A DNA stretch of 64,000 nt from Caballeronia sp. TF1N1 (GCF_022878925.1 NZ_CP084628.1:124001-188000); one strand, 5' to 3'. Positions 17,780-28,640 are shown, numbered from the stretch's first letter. Numbers and translations are program-made. The notes: a model not told the origin generated them from the sequence alone.

Positions 17780-18649
17780 CTATCTTTGAAGAACGAACTG
17801 CCGCACGGCATCGGCGAATTCCGCAGGTCTTTCTTCCGGCACGTAATGACCGCAATCGTCGATAAGCCTCTCCGTCACGTTCGATGCCACGCGACGCAAC
17901 GTGTGGGCCGATGCCGGTCCGTATCCCCATTGCGCGCCGATGGCGAGGCACGGCGTCTGAAGCGGCGAGCGTCCCCAGACCGCGTTGTCCTTTCTATCGA
18001 GCGGTAGCGTGCGGTAATAGCTGAAGGAACAGCGCAAAGCGCCGGGTCGCGCCAATGCGCGCGCATAGACTTCAATGTCGTCGCGGCTGATCGAGTCGGC
18101 ATCGAACACGCCGACCGTCTCCCGATGCACGAAGTGATCGACGAACAGAAACTCGCGGCCGCTCACGAGCGACTCTGAAATATCCCCGGCCATGTTGAAG
18201 CCAAAATGCCAGCTACCGCCGCGCGAAACGTCCATGGCCTCTTCTTGCCCGAATGCCGGAAGACTGCTCTCGACGAAGACGAAGTGACTGACCGCATCCG
18301 GCCACTGAGCGGCATATGCATAGGCCACGTGCCCGCCGAGATCGTGCCCGACGATAGCCACTTGCCTCACGCCGAGCGCTTCGACCAGATCATGCAATCT
18401 GCGAGCGATGGTCTTCTTGTCGAAACCGGACTCGGGCTTCGAGGAATCGCCGAAGCCCGGAAGATCCGGCGCGATGACATCGAAGTCACGGCTCAACAGC
18501 GGCATGACGCGCCGCCATGCCCATGAGGTTTGCGGCCATCCGTGCAGCAAGAGCAGCGTCGGCCTGCCGTCGGGCGTTCCGCTACGCCGGTAAGCCAGCC
18601 GAGCATCATGCAGGCGATGGGAGCGCAGCGACGTGTTGTCATCGGTCAT
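17780..18649 (-). CDS. Alpha/beta hydrolase (haloacetate dehalogenase/epoxide hydrolase-like)
   Basis: A 289-residue alpha/beta hydrolase. H-G-W-P-Q-T-S-W-A-W-R (36-46) is the oxyanion region, D103 in G-H-D-L-G-G is the nucleophile, and H268 in C-G-H-Y-V-P-E-E-R-P is the catalytic base. The D-L-P-G-F-G-D-S-S-K-P segment is usual in haloacetate dehalogenase and epoxide hydrolase relatives. It overlaps the preceding isomerase-like gene by 11 bases, so the two are translated together. A GATAG/CTATC hairpin overlaps its stop, facing the convergent LysR gene. Confidence 0.85.
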   Translation of the reverse strand: MTDDNTSLRSHRLHDARLAYRRSGTPDGRPTLLLLHGWPQTSWAWRRVMPLLSRDFDVIAPDLPGFGDSSKPESGFDKKTIARRLHDLVEALGVRQVAIVGHDLGGHVAYAYAAQWPDAVSHFVFVESSLPAFGQEEAMDVSRGGSWHFGFNMAGDISESLVSGREFLFVDHFVHRETVGVFDADSISRDDIEVYARALARPGALRCSFSYYRTLPLDRKDNAVWGRSPLQTPCLAIGAQWGYGPASAHTLRRVASNVTERLIDDCGHYVPEERPAEFADAVRQFVLQR

Positions 18650-19472
18650 GGTGACGCTCCTGCGTACCGCTCAGGCTCTGCGCGGACGCGCACAGATCGT
18701 CCAGTGGCGTCGAAGAAATGATCTCCAGAACCGGGACACCGGAGAAGTCCACGTCGTTAAGAGCCTTGAGGATCTCGTCGAAGCGCACCGAGCCCAAACC
18801 CACGCGGTCGTGGCGCCATTGACTGCGTGTGCCGTCGGACAAGTGCAACTGGCCAAGGCGTGCCGCGCATTGCCTGACTGCATCGGCCTGATCTTCTCCA
18901 ACGAACTCGGCGTTGGACACGTCATAGGCGATCAGGAGCCTCTCGTGCGGCAGAGCATCGAAAAAGGCGAGCATAGCGGCGGTCGTGGGAACAGGCGTTT
19001 GCGGATGAAGCTCGACGTAAAGCTTCTGATCGAGACGTTCCGCCACGCGTAGAAGCTGCTCCAGGCTATCGCGCAGCAGAAGCTCGGTGTCCTTTTTCGG
19101 CGGAGGAAAGAGCGAAGACACCCTGCCCGGCACGACGACGATTGCCCCGCAGCCCAAGTCCGAAGCGAGTTGCATCGTGTCGATGTAGAGATCGATGGAG
19201 TATTGCCTGAACGGCTCGACCCGGCTTACCAGATTCAGATCGAGCGCAGGCAGGTTCAAAGATTCGATCCGAAGGCCTTCGCTTCGCAGCGTACCGGCAA
19301 GACTCGATCTATCGGCAGCGGATAGTTCATCCGGCCAAAGATGACCGGGTACGACCAACGCATCGAAGTCGTTCAGGCCGATCTCCTGCATCTTTCGCAT
19401 GGCGCCAAGCGCCGTCTCTTCCCACATGAATGAGAAGGTGCTGCCTCCAAAGGATCGCGCGAGTTTTTGCAT
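18639..19472 (-). CDS. Sugar phosphate isomerase/epimerase-like TIM barrel
   Basis: A 277-residue protein of the xylose-isomerase-like TIM-barrel superfamily (AP_endonuc_2). Metal-site candidates are E in L-Y-V-E-L-H-P-Q, D in A-Y-D-V-S-N-A-E, H in L-G-Q-L-H-L-S-D and E in V-L-E-I-I-S. ATG 19472 was chosen because GAGGAAGG sits 3 bases upstream; a TTG start at 19505 is possible but has no ribosome site. Members include hydroxypyruvate isomerase, tagatose epimerase and dehydroshikimate dehydratase. Coupled to an alpha/beta hydrolase; the divergent neighbour is an aromatic-acid transporter, so a dehydroshikimate-like role is conceivable. Confidence 0.78.
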   Translation of the reverse strand: MQKLARSFGGSTFSFMWEETALGAMRKMQEIGLNDFDALVVPGHLWPDELSAADRSSLAGTLRSEGLRIESLNLPALDLNLVSRVEPFRQYSIDLYIDTMQLASDLGCGAIVVVPGRVSSLFPPPKKDTELLLRDSLEQLLRVAERLDQKLYVELHPQTPVPTTAAMLAFFDALPHERLLIAYDVSNAEFVGEDQADAVRQCAARLGQLHLSDGTRSQWRHDRVGLGSVRFDEILKALNDVDFSGVPVLEIISSTPLDDLCASAQSLSGTQERHHDR

Positions 19473-19846
19473 GCCTTCCTCAAGCCGAAGTTGGAATGAA
19501 CTCAATTGTGAACGTGTTTCCTTAAAGGAACAAGCAGTCTATCTTGCTGCTCATGAGATTTGGCGTCTTTTCTCCGGAAAAAACACGTGAAGCGCGAACC
19601 AATAGGACAGCAGGTACTTCGGGAAAAACCCTCGTTTGTTTCCATACAAGAACTCATGGATAAAAATCGTTGACTTCCAATTGCTGAAACTTTAAACAGA
19701 GAGCATCGCTTCGATAAAGACGCAGCCTCGACATGCGCTCATTCGCGTTCCATGAGGACGATGAGAAGGCCATCGTCGACTGCATCGAATACATGCGTCG
19801 TCTGCTTGAGGCAGCGTCGCAACAATCACGACACTAGGAGACAGCG
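19473..19846. other. Intergenic: promoters, with a 34-codon frame of doubtful status
   Basis: A 374-base gap between the divergent isomerase and AAHS transporter genes. A 34-codon ATG frame (19733-19837, plus) encodes an acidic, helical peptide (H-E-D-D-E-K-A-I-V-D-C-I-E-Y-M-R-R-L-L-E-A) ending 9 bases before the transporter ATG. It reads like real protein and may be a remnant of a regulator or enzyme, but I do not recognise it and see no ribosome site. Confidence 0.3.
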
Positions 19847-21202
19847 ATGAGCAGTGCGGTAAAGCAATTGAACGTCCAGCAGTTCCTGGATACGAGGCCA
19901 TTCAGCGGCTTTCATTGGAAGATCCTTTTGCTGGGTCTCGTCGTCCTGATTCTCGATGGCTTCGATGTGGTCGCGATGGGATTCATCGCACCCGCGCTCA
20001 TCGCCGACTGGAAGATCAGCCGGGCCGCGCTCGGGCCAGTGTTGAGCATGGGACTATTCGGCCTCGCGATCGGCGCGCTGACGGGAGGTCCGCTGGCCGA
20101 TCGCTTCGGCCGTCGCAAGGTCATCATCGCCGCGGTCGTCTTCTTCGGCGTGATGAGTCTCGCCTCGGCCTGGTCGCCGAACATCGAAGTGCTTTCGGTG
20201 ATGCGTTTTCTGACTGGACTCGGCCTCGGCGCATCGCAGCCGAACGCCGCGACGCTTGCTTCCGAATATGCGCCGGAGAAGCATCGTTCGGTCATGGTGA
20301 CGGTCATCTATTGCGGCTTCACGCTTGGCGCGGCGGGCGGCGGCTTCCTCTCGAGCTATCTCGTGCCGACTCACGGCTGGCATTCCATACTGGTCGTCGG
20401 CGGCATCGTGCCGCTTCTCTTCGCGGTTCTGCTGTTCTTCGTTTTGCCGGAATCCGCGAAGTTTTTAGCTCTGAAGCACGAGGGACGCACGGCGCTTGCG
20501 AAGATCATCAACGAAATTCAGCCCGGCACGGTAATCGGTTCGACCGACTTCGTGACGCCCGAACGCGAACACGCCGGCAAGGGCGTGATTCGCCTCATCG
20601 TGTCGAAACCGCATACCACGGTCACGCTCGCGCTCTGGGTCGGGCTCTTCATGAACTTGATGACGGTCTACTTCCTGAACAGCTGGCTGCCGATTATCGT
20701 CAAGGACAACAACTTCTCGCTGGCTGATGCGGCGCTCGTCGGCGCGATGATGCAAGTGGGCGGCACGCTCGGGAACATCGTCATCGGCTGGGAGATGGAT
20801 CGCTTCGATTCACGCAAGGTCATGATCGCGACACTATTCGGGGCGCTCGTCTTCACGGTGGCGGTGTCGCAGATGAACGTCGGGCTAGCCGGTCTCATCA
20901 CGCTCGTGTTCCTGCTCGGTTATTGCACGAACTCCACGAACACCGGCTGGACGGCGATGGCCGCGAGCTACTACCCAACGGAGATTCGAGCGACAGGCAC
21001 GAGCTGGATGACGGGCATCGGCCGCTTCGGTGCCATCTCCGGTGCGTCGGTCGGTGCGGTGCTTCTGAGCTTCAAGTGGAACTTCGGGCAGTTGTTCCTC
21101 TTTTTGACGGTGCCGATTGCCATTGCCATCGTCGCTGCGTATGTCCAAGGCCGCGGCCGGGGGAACGCAGCGCCGGTGTTGCGCGACGCCACCATGCATT
21201 GA
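19847..21202 (+). CDS. MFS aromatic acid:H+ symporter (AAHS family)
   Basis: A 451-residue carrier of the PcaK/BenK group. The first membrane helix holds L-I-L-D-G-F-D-V-V-A-M-G (35-45), the D-G-F-D signature of AAHS proteins required for aromatic acid uptake. Motif A, G-P-L-A-D-R-F-G-R-R-K, lies at 81-91, with a second R-F-D-S-R-K-V copy mid-protein. TAGGAGA precedes the ATG. Substrates in the family are benzoate, 4-hydroxybenzoate, protocatechuate or related acids. No ring-cleavage genes are adjacent; the divergent isomerase/hydrolase pair may process the product. Confidence 0.88.
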   Translation: MSSAVKQLNVQQFLDTRPFSGFHWKILLLGLVVLILDGFDVVAMGFIAPALIADWKISRAALGPVLSMGLFGLAIGALTGGPLADRFGRRKVIIAAVVFFGVMSLASAWSPNIEVLSVMRFLTGLGLGASQPNAATLASEYAPEKHRSVMVTVIYCGFTLGAAGGGFLSSYLVPTHGWHSILVVGGIVPLLFAVLLFFVLPESAKFLALKHEGRTALAKIINEIQPGTVIGSTDFVTPEREHAGKGVIRLIVSKPHTTVTLALWVGLFMNLMTVYFLNSWLPIIVKDNNFSLADAALVGAMMQVGGTLGNIVIGWEMDRFDSRKVMIATLFGALVFTVAVSQMNVGLAGLITLVFLLGYCTNSTNTGWTAMAASYYPTEIRATGTSWMTGIGRFGAISGASVGAVLLSFKWNFGQLFLFLTVPIAIAIVAAYVQGRGRGNAAPVLRDATMH

Positions 21203-21238
21203 TGATGGGCTCTGCTGCTGGCCGAAGGCGCTGCGTCG

Positions 21239-21838
21239 TCATCTCCAGATCGACAAGACGGATGCGGCCAGCAGCAAACCCATCGCAAGATTGACCACGC
21301 ACCAATGACGCGGCGTTCTAAGCAACCGTGCAAGCAATGCACCGAGCGCGCACCACAATACGAGCGACCCGCATGCCGCAACGCCGAAGGCCGCGCCGAG
21401 GAGAATCGCAAGCCGGTTGGGACTGTCCGCTGCTAGCGCGAAGGACGCCGCGGCGCCGACGGTCATCGCCCAGCTTTTCGGGTTGAGCCACAAGAGCAGC
21501 ATGCCGTTGATCAACGTGACCGGCCGCGCGGGACCGCTGTTCTCATTCGGCGGTCCGCTTCGGGCGACGCGCCATGCCAGCCACAACAAGTACGCGGAAC
21601 CAAGCGCTTTCACGGCGGTTTGCAGCGCGGGCATCGCCAGCAAGATACCGGCAAGCCCGAGTGCGGCGAACGCGCCGAGCACGGCAAGACCGATGGCGAT
21701 GCCGAGCATCAACGGGATCGAGCGCATGAAGCCGAAGCGCGCGCCAGACGCGGTGGCAAGTGTAGTGGCGCCGCCGGGCGTGATGGTCGCGACGACTGCG
21801 AAGAGAAAAAGCGGGAGGTTGAGGGAGGCCATGAACAT
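21239..21838 (-). CDS. LysE/RhtB-family exporter
   Basis: A 199-residue membrane protein with about six hydrophobic helices. The N-terminal V-A-T-I-T-P-G-G-A-T-T-L-A-T-A-S-G-A-R-F-G (about 16-36) matches the T-P-G-P-N signature region of LysE/RhtB amino-acid exporters, and L-L-W-L-N-P-K-S-W fits the conserved loop. Two possible ATGs (21838 and 21832) are two codons apart. It is divergent from the LysR gene at 21933, the classic arrangement in which the regulator senses the amino acid that LysE expels. Converges on the AAHS gene. Confidence 0.87.
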   Translation of the reverse strand: MFMASLNLPLFLFAVVATITPGGATTLATASGARFGFMRSIPLMLGIAIGLAVLGAFAALGLAGILLAMPALQTAVKALGSAYLLWLAWRVARSGPPNENSGPARPVTLINGMLLLWLNPKSWAMTVGAAASFALAADSPNRLAILLGAAFGVAACGSLVLWCALGALLARLLRTPRHWCVVNLAMGLLLAASVLSIWR

Positions 21839-21932
21839 GCGTGCGGGTATCGAGACTTGCACTCTACTGATCGCCCACGCATCAGCAAAACCAAAAATCT
21901 TGATGGCACGCATTACGATGCATAATGCGTCG

Positions 21933-22811
21933 ATGCCTCGAAACTTCGATCTCGATCTCATCCGCACCTTCGTCACCGTGGCCGACAGCGGCAGCATGAC
22001 CGTTGCCGCGAATCGGCTGCACATGACGCAAGGCGCCATCAGCCAGCAAGTCAAACGGCTTGAAGACTTGCTCGACTGCCTCTTGTTCGTGCGCAAGACG
22101 CGCAAGCTCGAACTCTCACGCAAGGGTGAACAGTTCCTCGTGAAGGCGCGCCAGTTGATGCGGCTCAACGACGATATTTGGTCCGACATGACCGGGCAGT
22201 CGTTAAGCGGCAGCCTTCGCGTTGGCGTGCCCTACGACCTCGTCACCGCGCTCGCGCCCGCGATGAAATCGTTCGCCGATGCTCATCCGCACGTGGAAAT
22301 TTCGCTGGTATGCGGCGCATCACGCGAACTGCGCAACGCGTTGAACAGCGGTCTGGTGGATGTGTCGCTCGTCGAATACGTTGCGAGCGAGGCCGAAGGC
22401 GAAGTGATCCGCATCGAGCCGCTCGTGTGGGTGACGGGCCGCGGCAGTGACGCGTGGCGCAAGCGCCCATTGCCGCTGTCGATGGTCGACGAACGCTGTG
22501 CCTTCCGTCCGATGGTGCTGCGCGCGCTCGCGGACGAAGGCATCGCTTGGCGCACGGTGTTCGAGAGCGGCAACATCGAGGCGACCGCAGCCACCGTCCG
22601 GGCGGGCCTTGCGATCACCGCATGGCTCGGCTTTACCGTACCCACCGACCTCGAAAGGCTTGCGCATCATGAGGCCGGCTTGCCTGCCCTTCCGCCATTC
22701 GCCATCTGTCTGCAATTGCCGCAATCGATCCAGCCTGCCGCGCTGGAGTTTGCAACGTGCGTGCGCGAGTCGATGCGCGAGGATGTCGCCTTCCCGTTCG
22801 AGACATGCTGA
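21933..22811 (+). CDS. LysR-family regulator, divergent from LysE exporter
   Basis: A 292-residue LysR protein with winged helix-turn-helix at about 4-62 (D-L-D-L-I-R-T-F-V-T-V-A-D-S-G-S ... G-A-I-S-Q-Q-V-K-R-L-E). The effector domain follows a linker helix. The first codons are close to the divergent LysE gene (94 bases between starts), so it probably controls lysE in response to an amino acid. Its end overlaps the next gene: the downstream ATG lies inside its last codons. An alternative in-frame ATG five codons upstream (21918) exists; neither start has a strong ribosome site. Confidence 0.87.
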   Translation: MPRNFDLDLIRTFVTVADSGSMTVAANRLHMTQGAISQQVKRLEDLLDCLLFVRKTRKLELSRKGEQFLVKARQLMRLNDDIWSDMTGQSLSGSLRVGVPYDLVTALAPAMKSFADAHPHVEISLVCGASRELRNALNSGLVDVSLVEYVASEAEGEVIRIEPLVWVTGRGSDAWRKRPLPLSMVDERCAFRPMVLRALADEGIAWRTVFESGNIEATAATVRAGLAITAWLGFTVPTDLERLAHHEAGLPALPPFAICLQLPQSIQPAALEFATCVRESMREDVAFPFETC

Positions 22812-23509
22812 CTTCCTTTTTTTATAGCGGCGATGCCATCCGCAGCCGACGCGTGAGCGACATCGTTTTGTCGACCACACTCGACTTGCCCGAGCCGCCT
22901 GCAAGTCTCATCGCCGATTGGCAGAGAGAAGCGACGTCGCGGCTCGTTCTCGAACCCGGCGATGTCGAGGTCATGCCATTGGCGCGAACTCGCGCGCGCT
23001 GGACGGACTACAAGCACTGCGTGCGAGCTATCGTCGACTGGACCAACGCGCTCGGACTACCCGGCGTGCTCGCCGCCAGCGACATAGCGCTCATGGCCTG
23101 TCGTGGCGCGAGATACCATCATGACGGAGCGCAATATGGCGGCGCGGCCTTTTGCAATCTCTTTCTGAGCGAAGAAGAGGGTCTGGACGTGCATTTCCCC
23201 GCTGCGAGTCATCGCATTCCGTTGACACGTGGAACCGCCATGATCTTCGATACGGGCCAGCCTCATGGCGTCATTCAACGCGATAGCGAAAGCTTCAACG
23301 TGTCCGACTTCGCGCCCGACGAGGACTATGTTCAAGTGTTCCTGAGCTGGGAACTTCCGATCGAAAACGCCTGCGTGGCACAAGCACTGCAAGTGGAGTT
23401 CGATGTGGATGGCGCGAGCTCGTCGCAACTGGATGACGAGCAAGTGTGGTTTGAAGGCGCGCCAGCCGATGTGTGCCCGGAGACGGGTCGATGGCATCGG
23501 CTTGGCTGA
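22805..23509 (+). CDS. 2OG-Fe(II) oxygenase-like protein
   Basis: A 234-residue soluble protein starting inside the last codons of the LysR gene, so translation is coupled. It has a plausible non-haem iron triad: H105-x-D107 in R-Y-H-H-D-G, distal H154 in G-Q-P-H-G-V, and R159 in I-Q-R-D as a 2-oxoglutarate anchor; L-S-E-E-E-G-L-D-V-H-F-P and L-T-R-G-T-A-M-I-F-D-T-G are beta-helix strands. That order is typical of Fe(II)/2-oxoglutarate dioxygenases, though the protein belongs to no named family I can identify. Coupling with a LysE regulator suggests an amino acid hydroxylase, which is inference. Confidence 0.65.
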   Translation: MLTSFFYSGDAIRSRRVSDIVLSTTLDLPEPPASLIADWQREATSRLVLEPGDVEVMPLARTRARWTDYKHCVRAIVDWTNALGLPGVLAASDIALMACRGARYHHDGAQYGGAAFCNLFLSEEEGLDVHFPAASHRIPLTRGTAMIFDTGQPHGVIQRDSESFNVSDFAPDEDYVQVFLSWELPIENACVAQALQVEFDVDGASSSQLDDEQVWFEGAPADVCPETGRWHRLG

Positions 23510-23521
23510 TCGGCAGGCGAT

Positions 23522-24930
<1,409 letters not shown>

Positions 24931-25036
24931 GTGCGTTCCTTGCAATAGTTGTCTCGACGTTCAATGTAGCAACGCGACTTCCTGCGATAAAGAGCTAAAA
25001 TCGGCATGAAGTTAGAAGCCAGGCTTATAAATCATC

Positions 25037-25930
25037 ATGGCACGTTCCGATCTGTCCGATATCACCGCGTTTCTCGCTGTCGCCCGCGAGGGCAGCTTCA
25101 CGAAGGCGGCCGCGAAGCTTGGCGTTTCGCAGTCTGCGCTGAGTCAGACGGTGCGCAATCTCGAAGCACGGCTGGGCCTTCGCCTCCTGACCAGAACGAC
25201 ACGCAATATATCGCCGACTCAAGCTGGCGAACGGCTGATCCAGTCGGTCGGCCCCAGGCTCGATGAGATCGAGGTCGAACTAAGCGCGCTCACCGCCTTG
25301 CGGGATACGCCGGCGGGCACCGTGCGCATCGCTGCTGGAGAACACGCGGCGGAAATGCTGCTATGGCCGGTGATAGAACGGCTTTTGCCCGACTATCCGG
25401 ACATCACGATCGAACTCGTCATCGACAACGGGCTCACGGATATCGTCGAACAGAGGCTCGATGCGGGCGTGCGGCTCGGCGAGCAAGTGGCCAAGGACAT
25501 GGTTGCGGTGCGCATCGGTCCCGACGTGCGCATGGCCGTGGTCGGCACGCGCGACTATTTCGCCGCGCATCCGAAGCCGAAGACGCCGCGAGACCTGACG
25601 ACGCATAACTGCATCAACATCCGGCTGCCGACGGCCGGCGGCATTTATGCGTGGGAGTTCAAGAAAGGCGGACGCGAGTTGAACGTGCGCGTGGAGGGAC
25701 AACTCGTCTTCAATAGCGCGACGATGGCCGTGAAAGCCGCGCTTGCGGGAGTGGGCCTCGCCTTCGTGCCCGAACAGCGGGTCTTATCGCAGATCGACAG
25801 CGGTGCGCTCTTGCGGGTGCTGCCCGACTGGTGCCCGTCGTTTTCAGGCTTTCATCTTTACTATCCCAGCCGACGTCAGCCGACTCCTGCGTTCGTCGTC
25901 GTTGCCGATGCGCTGCGTCGCGGCGTGTAG
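25037..25930 (+). CDS. LysR-family regulator, divergent from cupin/AKR
   Basis: A 297-residue LysR protein of the common CrgA/DmlR-like branch. Residues 5-63 form the winged helix-turn-helix (D-I-T-A-F-L-A-V-A-R-E-G-S-F-T-K-A-A-A-K-L-G-V-S-Q-S-A-L-S). The segment D-A-G-V-R-L-G-E and the H-N-C-I-N-I-R motif in the effector domain are typical of that branch. Divergent from the cupin gene with 106 bases between starts. In many proteobacteria this regulator, cupin and aldo-keto reductase travel together; likely trigger is a reactive carbonyl, but that is inference. Confidence 0.88.
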   Translation: MARSDLSDITAFLAVAREGSFTKAAAKLGVSQSALSQTVRNLEARLGLRLLTRTTRNISPTQAGERLIQSVGPRLDEIEVELSALTALRDTPAGTVRIAAGEHAAEMLLWPVIERLLPDYPDITIELVIDNGLTDIVEQRLDAGVRLGEQVAKDMVAVRIGPDVRMAVVGTRDYFAAHPKPKTPRDLTTHNCINIRLPTAGGIYAWEFKKGGRELNVRVEGQLVFNSATMAVKAALAGVGLAFVPEQRVLSQIDSGALLRVLPDWCPSFSGFHLYYPSRRQPTPAFVVVADALRRGV

Positions 25931-26039
25931 GTTCGCGGCGACCCGTGTGCCCGAACTCGGTCAGTCGAGGTTGAGCGGCTGCTCGTGCGGAGCGTGACTA
26001 GCCACGCGCTGCTCATTGTTTGTCTTCGAATGCCTGAGC

Positions 26040-27293
26040 TCAATTTCCGACTAAGAGCCGCGCGCCGAGGCTCAATAAGAGCGCGGGCAGCATGACGATC
26101 GCACCGACCTTCAGGAACTGCATGAAGCTCACTTCCTCGCCTTCGCGCCGGATGGACGAGAGCCAGAGAATGGTCGCCAGCGAACCGGTGATCGAGAGAT
26201 TGGGACCGAGGTCCACGCCGATCAGCAACGCATCGATCACGCGTTCGGGGCTATGTGCTTGCAGCACGGTCGCGCTTGCAATGAGACCCGCTGGCAAGTT
26301 GTTGATGGCGTTGCTGCCGAGCGCGATGACCACGCCCGACACCGCCGCCGTCACGGTCTGATTCTGCTGCGACGCGAGCGCCAGCAAATGCGAAAGCGCC
26401 GCGACGACGCCCGTATGCGCCAGCATCTCCACGAGCACGAAGAGGCCAGCCACGAGCGGCAGCACGCTCCACGATATCTCGCTCATCAGCTCGACCGGAG
26501 ATTGACGTTCTTTCATGAGCACCACCAAAGCGGTGCCGACGCCGAGGATCGCGGTGGGCAGGCCAAGTTGCATGTCGAACGCGGAGACGGTGAGCAGAGC
26601 CACCGCCGTGACGCCGATGCCCGCGAGCGTCACTTTGCCGTTCGCGCTGAGCGGTTCGACGTTCAGATCGCGAGCGCACGAGCCAGCGAGTTCGTCACGC
26701 TGCGTCCAGCGCAGCATGAAATACGTCGCAACGATCGACAACACCGAAGGCAAGGCAAATCGCGCAATCCACGAGCCCAGCGCGGGCGTGTGATTCGCGT
26801 AAAGCACGAGATTCGCCGGGTTCGAAATCGGCAACACGAAGCTCGCCGCGTTGGCGATGAACGCGCACACGTACAAGAGCGGCAACGGCTTCGTATGCGC
26901 CTTCCTCGCCGCAGCGAAAACAGCGGGCGTGAGCACGACGGCGGCGGCATCGTTCGAAAGGAACGTCGTCACCACGACACCGACGAGATACACGAGCAAA
27001 AGGAGCTTTCGGGGCGAGCCCTTGGCATGGTTCACGGCAAGCACCGCGATCCAGTCGAACAGGCCTTCGCGCCTGCCGAGTTCCGACAGCAGCATCATGC
27101 CGATGAGAAACAGGTAGACGTCGCTTCCCTTGCCTATCGCCTGCCACGCGAGATTCAGCGGTAGCAACCCGAGCGCGACGAGCAACACGGCGCCCGTGAC
27201 CGCCCAGATCGCCTCGGGCCATTTGAAGGGACGCAGGATGACGCCGGCAGTCGCGGCAAGCCCGATGCCCCAGGAGAGAAAAATCGGATTCAT
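26040..27293 (-). CDS. ArsB/NhaD-superfamily permease
   Basis: A 417-residue polytopic membrane protein with about 11 hydrophobic helices. T-F-L-S-N-D-A-A-A-V-V-L-T-P (about 87-100) and the second-half A-L-G-S-N-A-I-N-N-L-P-A-G are the paired Asn-rich motifs of the ArsB/ion transporter superfamily. Its ATG overlaps the upstream MFS stop (ATGA), so the two are co-translated. ArsB expels arsenite and antimonite; however, no ArsR, ArsC or ArsH is nearby, so the ion is not certain. Alternative: a sodium/proton or dicarboxylate carrier of the same superfamily. Confidence 0.78.
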   Translation of the reverse strand: MNPIFLSWGIGLAATAGVILRPFKWPEAIWAVTGAVLLVALGLLPLNLAWQAIGKGSDVYLFLIGMMLLSELGRREGLFDWIAVLAVNHAKGSPRKLLLLVYLVGVVVTTFLSNDAAAVVLTPAVFAAARKAHTKPLPLLYVCAFIANAASFVLPISNPANLVLYANHTPALGSWIARFALPSVLSIVATYFMLRWTQRDELAGSCARDLNVEPLSANGKVTLAGIGVTAVALLTVSAFDMQLGLPTAILGVGTALVVLMKERQSPVELMSEISWSVLPLVAGLFVLVEMLAHTGVVAALSHLLALASQQNQTVTAAVSGVVIALGSNAINNLPAGLIASATVLQAHSPERVIDALLIGVDLGPNLSITGSLATILWLSSIRREGEEVSFMQFLKVGAIVMLPALLLSLGARLLVGN

Positions 27294-28528
27294 GTAGCGA
27301 GAGAGGGTTCGTTGGCAGAATCGCGATGGATGCCGCATGCCTTCTTGAGCGCGCTGCCAAAGAATAGCCATAACAAGAGCGAGCCGATGGACACGGCTCC
27401 GAGTACGAGAAACGCAACCTTATAACCGAAGTGCTGGGCGAGCATGCCGCCGAGCGCCGGACTGAGCGCCGCGCCGATTCCCTGCACGGTCATCACCACG
27501 CCCTGCCCGACATTCACGCGCCCCGTGCCTTGCAGCAAGCGCACGACGAGCGCGGGAACGGCCACGCTTTGCAGCCCCGCGCCGATGCCGTCCAGCGCCT
27601 GCACGGGCCACACGCCCCAGGCGTTGATGAACATCGCCGCGACCAGACCGCGCAGCGGCAGTGCAAGAAAGGTGATGAGAATCACGCCCCAGTAACCGAT
27701 ACGTTGAATGATCCGGCTTGCGAAAAACGCGGCGGCCACCATCACGAGTTGCGCGATGACGATGGTTTGCGCGGTAAAGGCGCTTGGATCGCCCTTGTGT
27801 GCCGCGACGACGGCAAGGCCATAGAGCGGCAACATCGCCGCATTGCCGAGGTGGAACATCGCGAGTGAAGCGGCAAGCAGCAGCAACGGCTTGCACGTGA
27901 GCAGCATGCGAAAGCCGCTCGCGTGCTCGCGCTCGCGCTCCTTCGAGGACGAAGCGCCGAGCCCGCGCGCACTATCGTGATCGATCGAATCTCGCCGGAT
28001 CAGAAGCGTGGAGATCACGGTCATCGCGCCGAACAAGCCCGCGAGCACGAACACCGCGCCGAAGCCGAAACGCCAGCCGAGCCACCCAGAAAGCGCCGCA
28101 GCCACGACATTGCCTGCGTGATTGGCCACCTGGTTGCGCCCGAACTGCCGGTCGAAACCGCGTTCGCGCACCATGCCGAGCGTGACGCCAGCCACCGCCG
28201 GACCGAGCGCCGCGCCCGTCACCGCAGTGAGGATCTGCGAGGCGGCGACCATCCAGTAATCGTGCGATACCCATAGCACGAGCGAGGCGAGCGTCGTCAT
28301 CACGCCTGCCACGACGATCAGGCCGCGCTTGTAACGCGTGGCATCGACGAGTGCGCCCGCTGGCGAGGTCGCGAGCATCCCCGCAATGCCGCCGAGCGTC
28401 ATCACGGTTCCGATAGCATCCGTATGCCAGCCCTGAGCCTGCAAAAAGACCCCGAGAAATGGTCCGATGCCGGCTTGCACATCGGCCATGAAGAAGTTCA
28501 GGCCTTCCAGCGCGTAGAGAGGATTCAT
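27290..28528 (-). CDS. MFS transporter coupled to ArsB-like permease
   Basis: A 412-residue 12-helix MFS protein. It starts M-N-P-L-Y-A-L-E-G-L-N-F-F-M-A-D-V and carries D-A-T-R-Y-K-R-G in the helix 2-3 loop in place of a perfect motif A; S-K-E-R-E-R-E-H is a charged central loop. GAGGTGAT precedes the ATG. Translation is coupled to the ArsB-like permease (ATGA). The pairing of two efflux-type proteins suggests a metalloid or drug extrusion operon, although no ArsR-type sensor accompanies them. The upstream gene on this strand ends 112 bases away. Confidence 0.8.
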   Translation of the reverse strand: MNPLYALEGLNFFMADVQAGIGPFLGVFLQAQGWHTDAIGTVMTLGGIAGMLATSPAGALVDATRYKRGLIVVAGVMTTLASLVLWVSHDYWMVAASQILTAVTGAALGPAVAGVTLGMVRERGFDRQFGRNQVANHAGNVVAAALSGWLGWRFGFGAVFVLAGLFGAMTVISTLLIRRDSIDHDSARGLGASSSKEREREHASGFRMLLTCKPLLLLAASLAMFHLGNAAMLPLYGLAVVAAHKGDPSAFTAQTIVIAQLVMVAAAFFASRIIQRIGYWGVILITFLALPLRGLVAAMFINAWGVWPVQALDGIGAGLQSVAVPALVVRLLQGTGRVNVGQGVVMTVQGIGAALSPALGGMLAQHFGYKVAFLVLGAVSIGSLLLWLFFGSALKKACGIHRDSANEPSLAT

Positions 28529-28640
28529 TGGGCGATCACCTCTTCAGGTGGTTCAGGCTTTGGTAACCATCGTCGAATGAAGCGTGCAGATCCCCGAAAT
28601 GCACCCAACTCAGCATGTCGCTCTCCTCGTCGTGCTTGCT

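Noticed and set aside
26040..28528. A complete arsenic resistance operon
   Set aside because: Only an ArsB-like permease and an MFS pump are present; ArsR, ArsC, ArsH and ArsD are missing, so arsenic is only one possibility.
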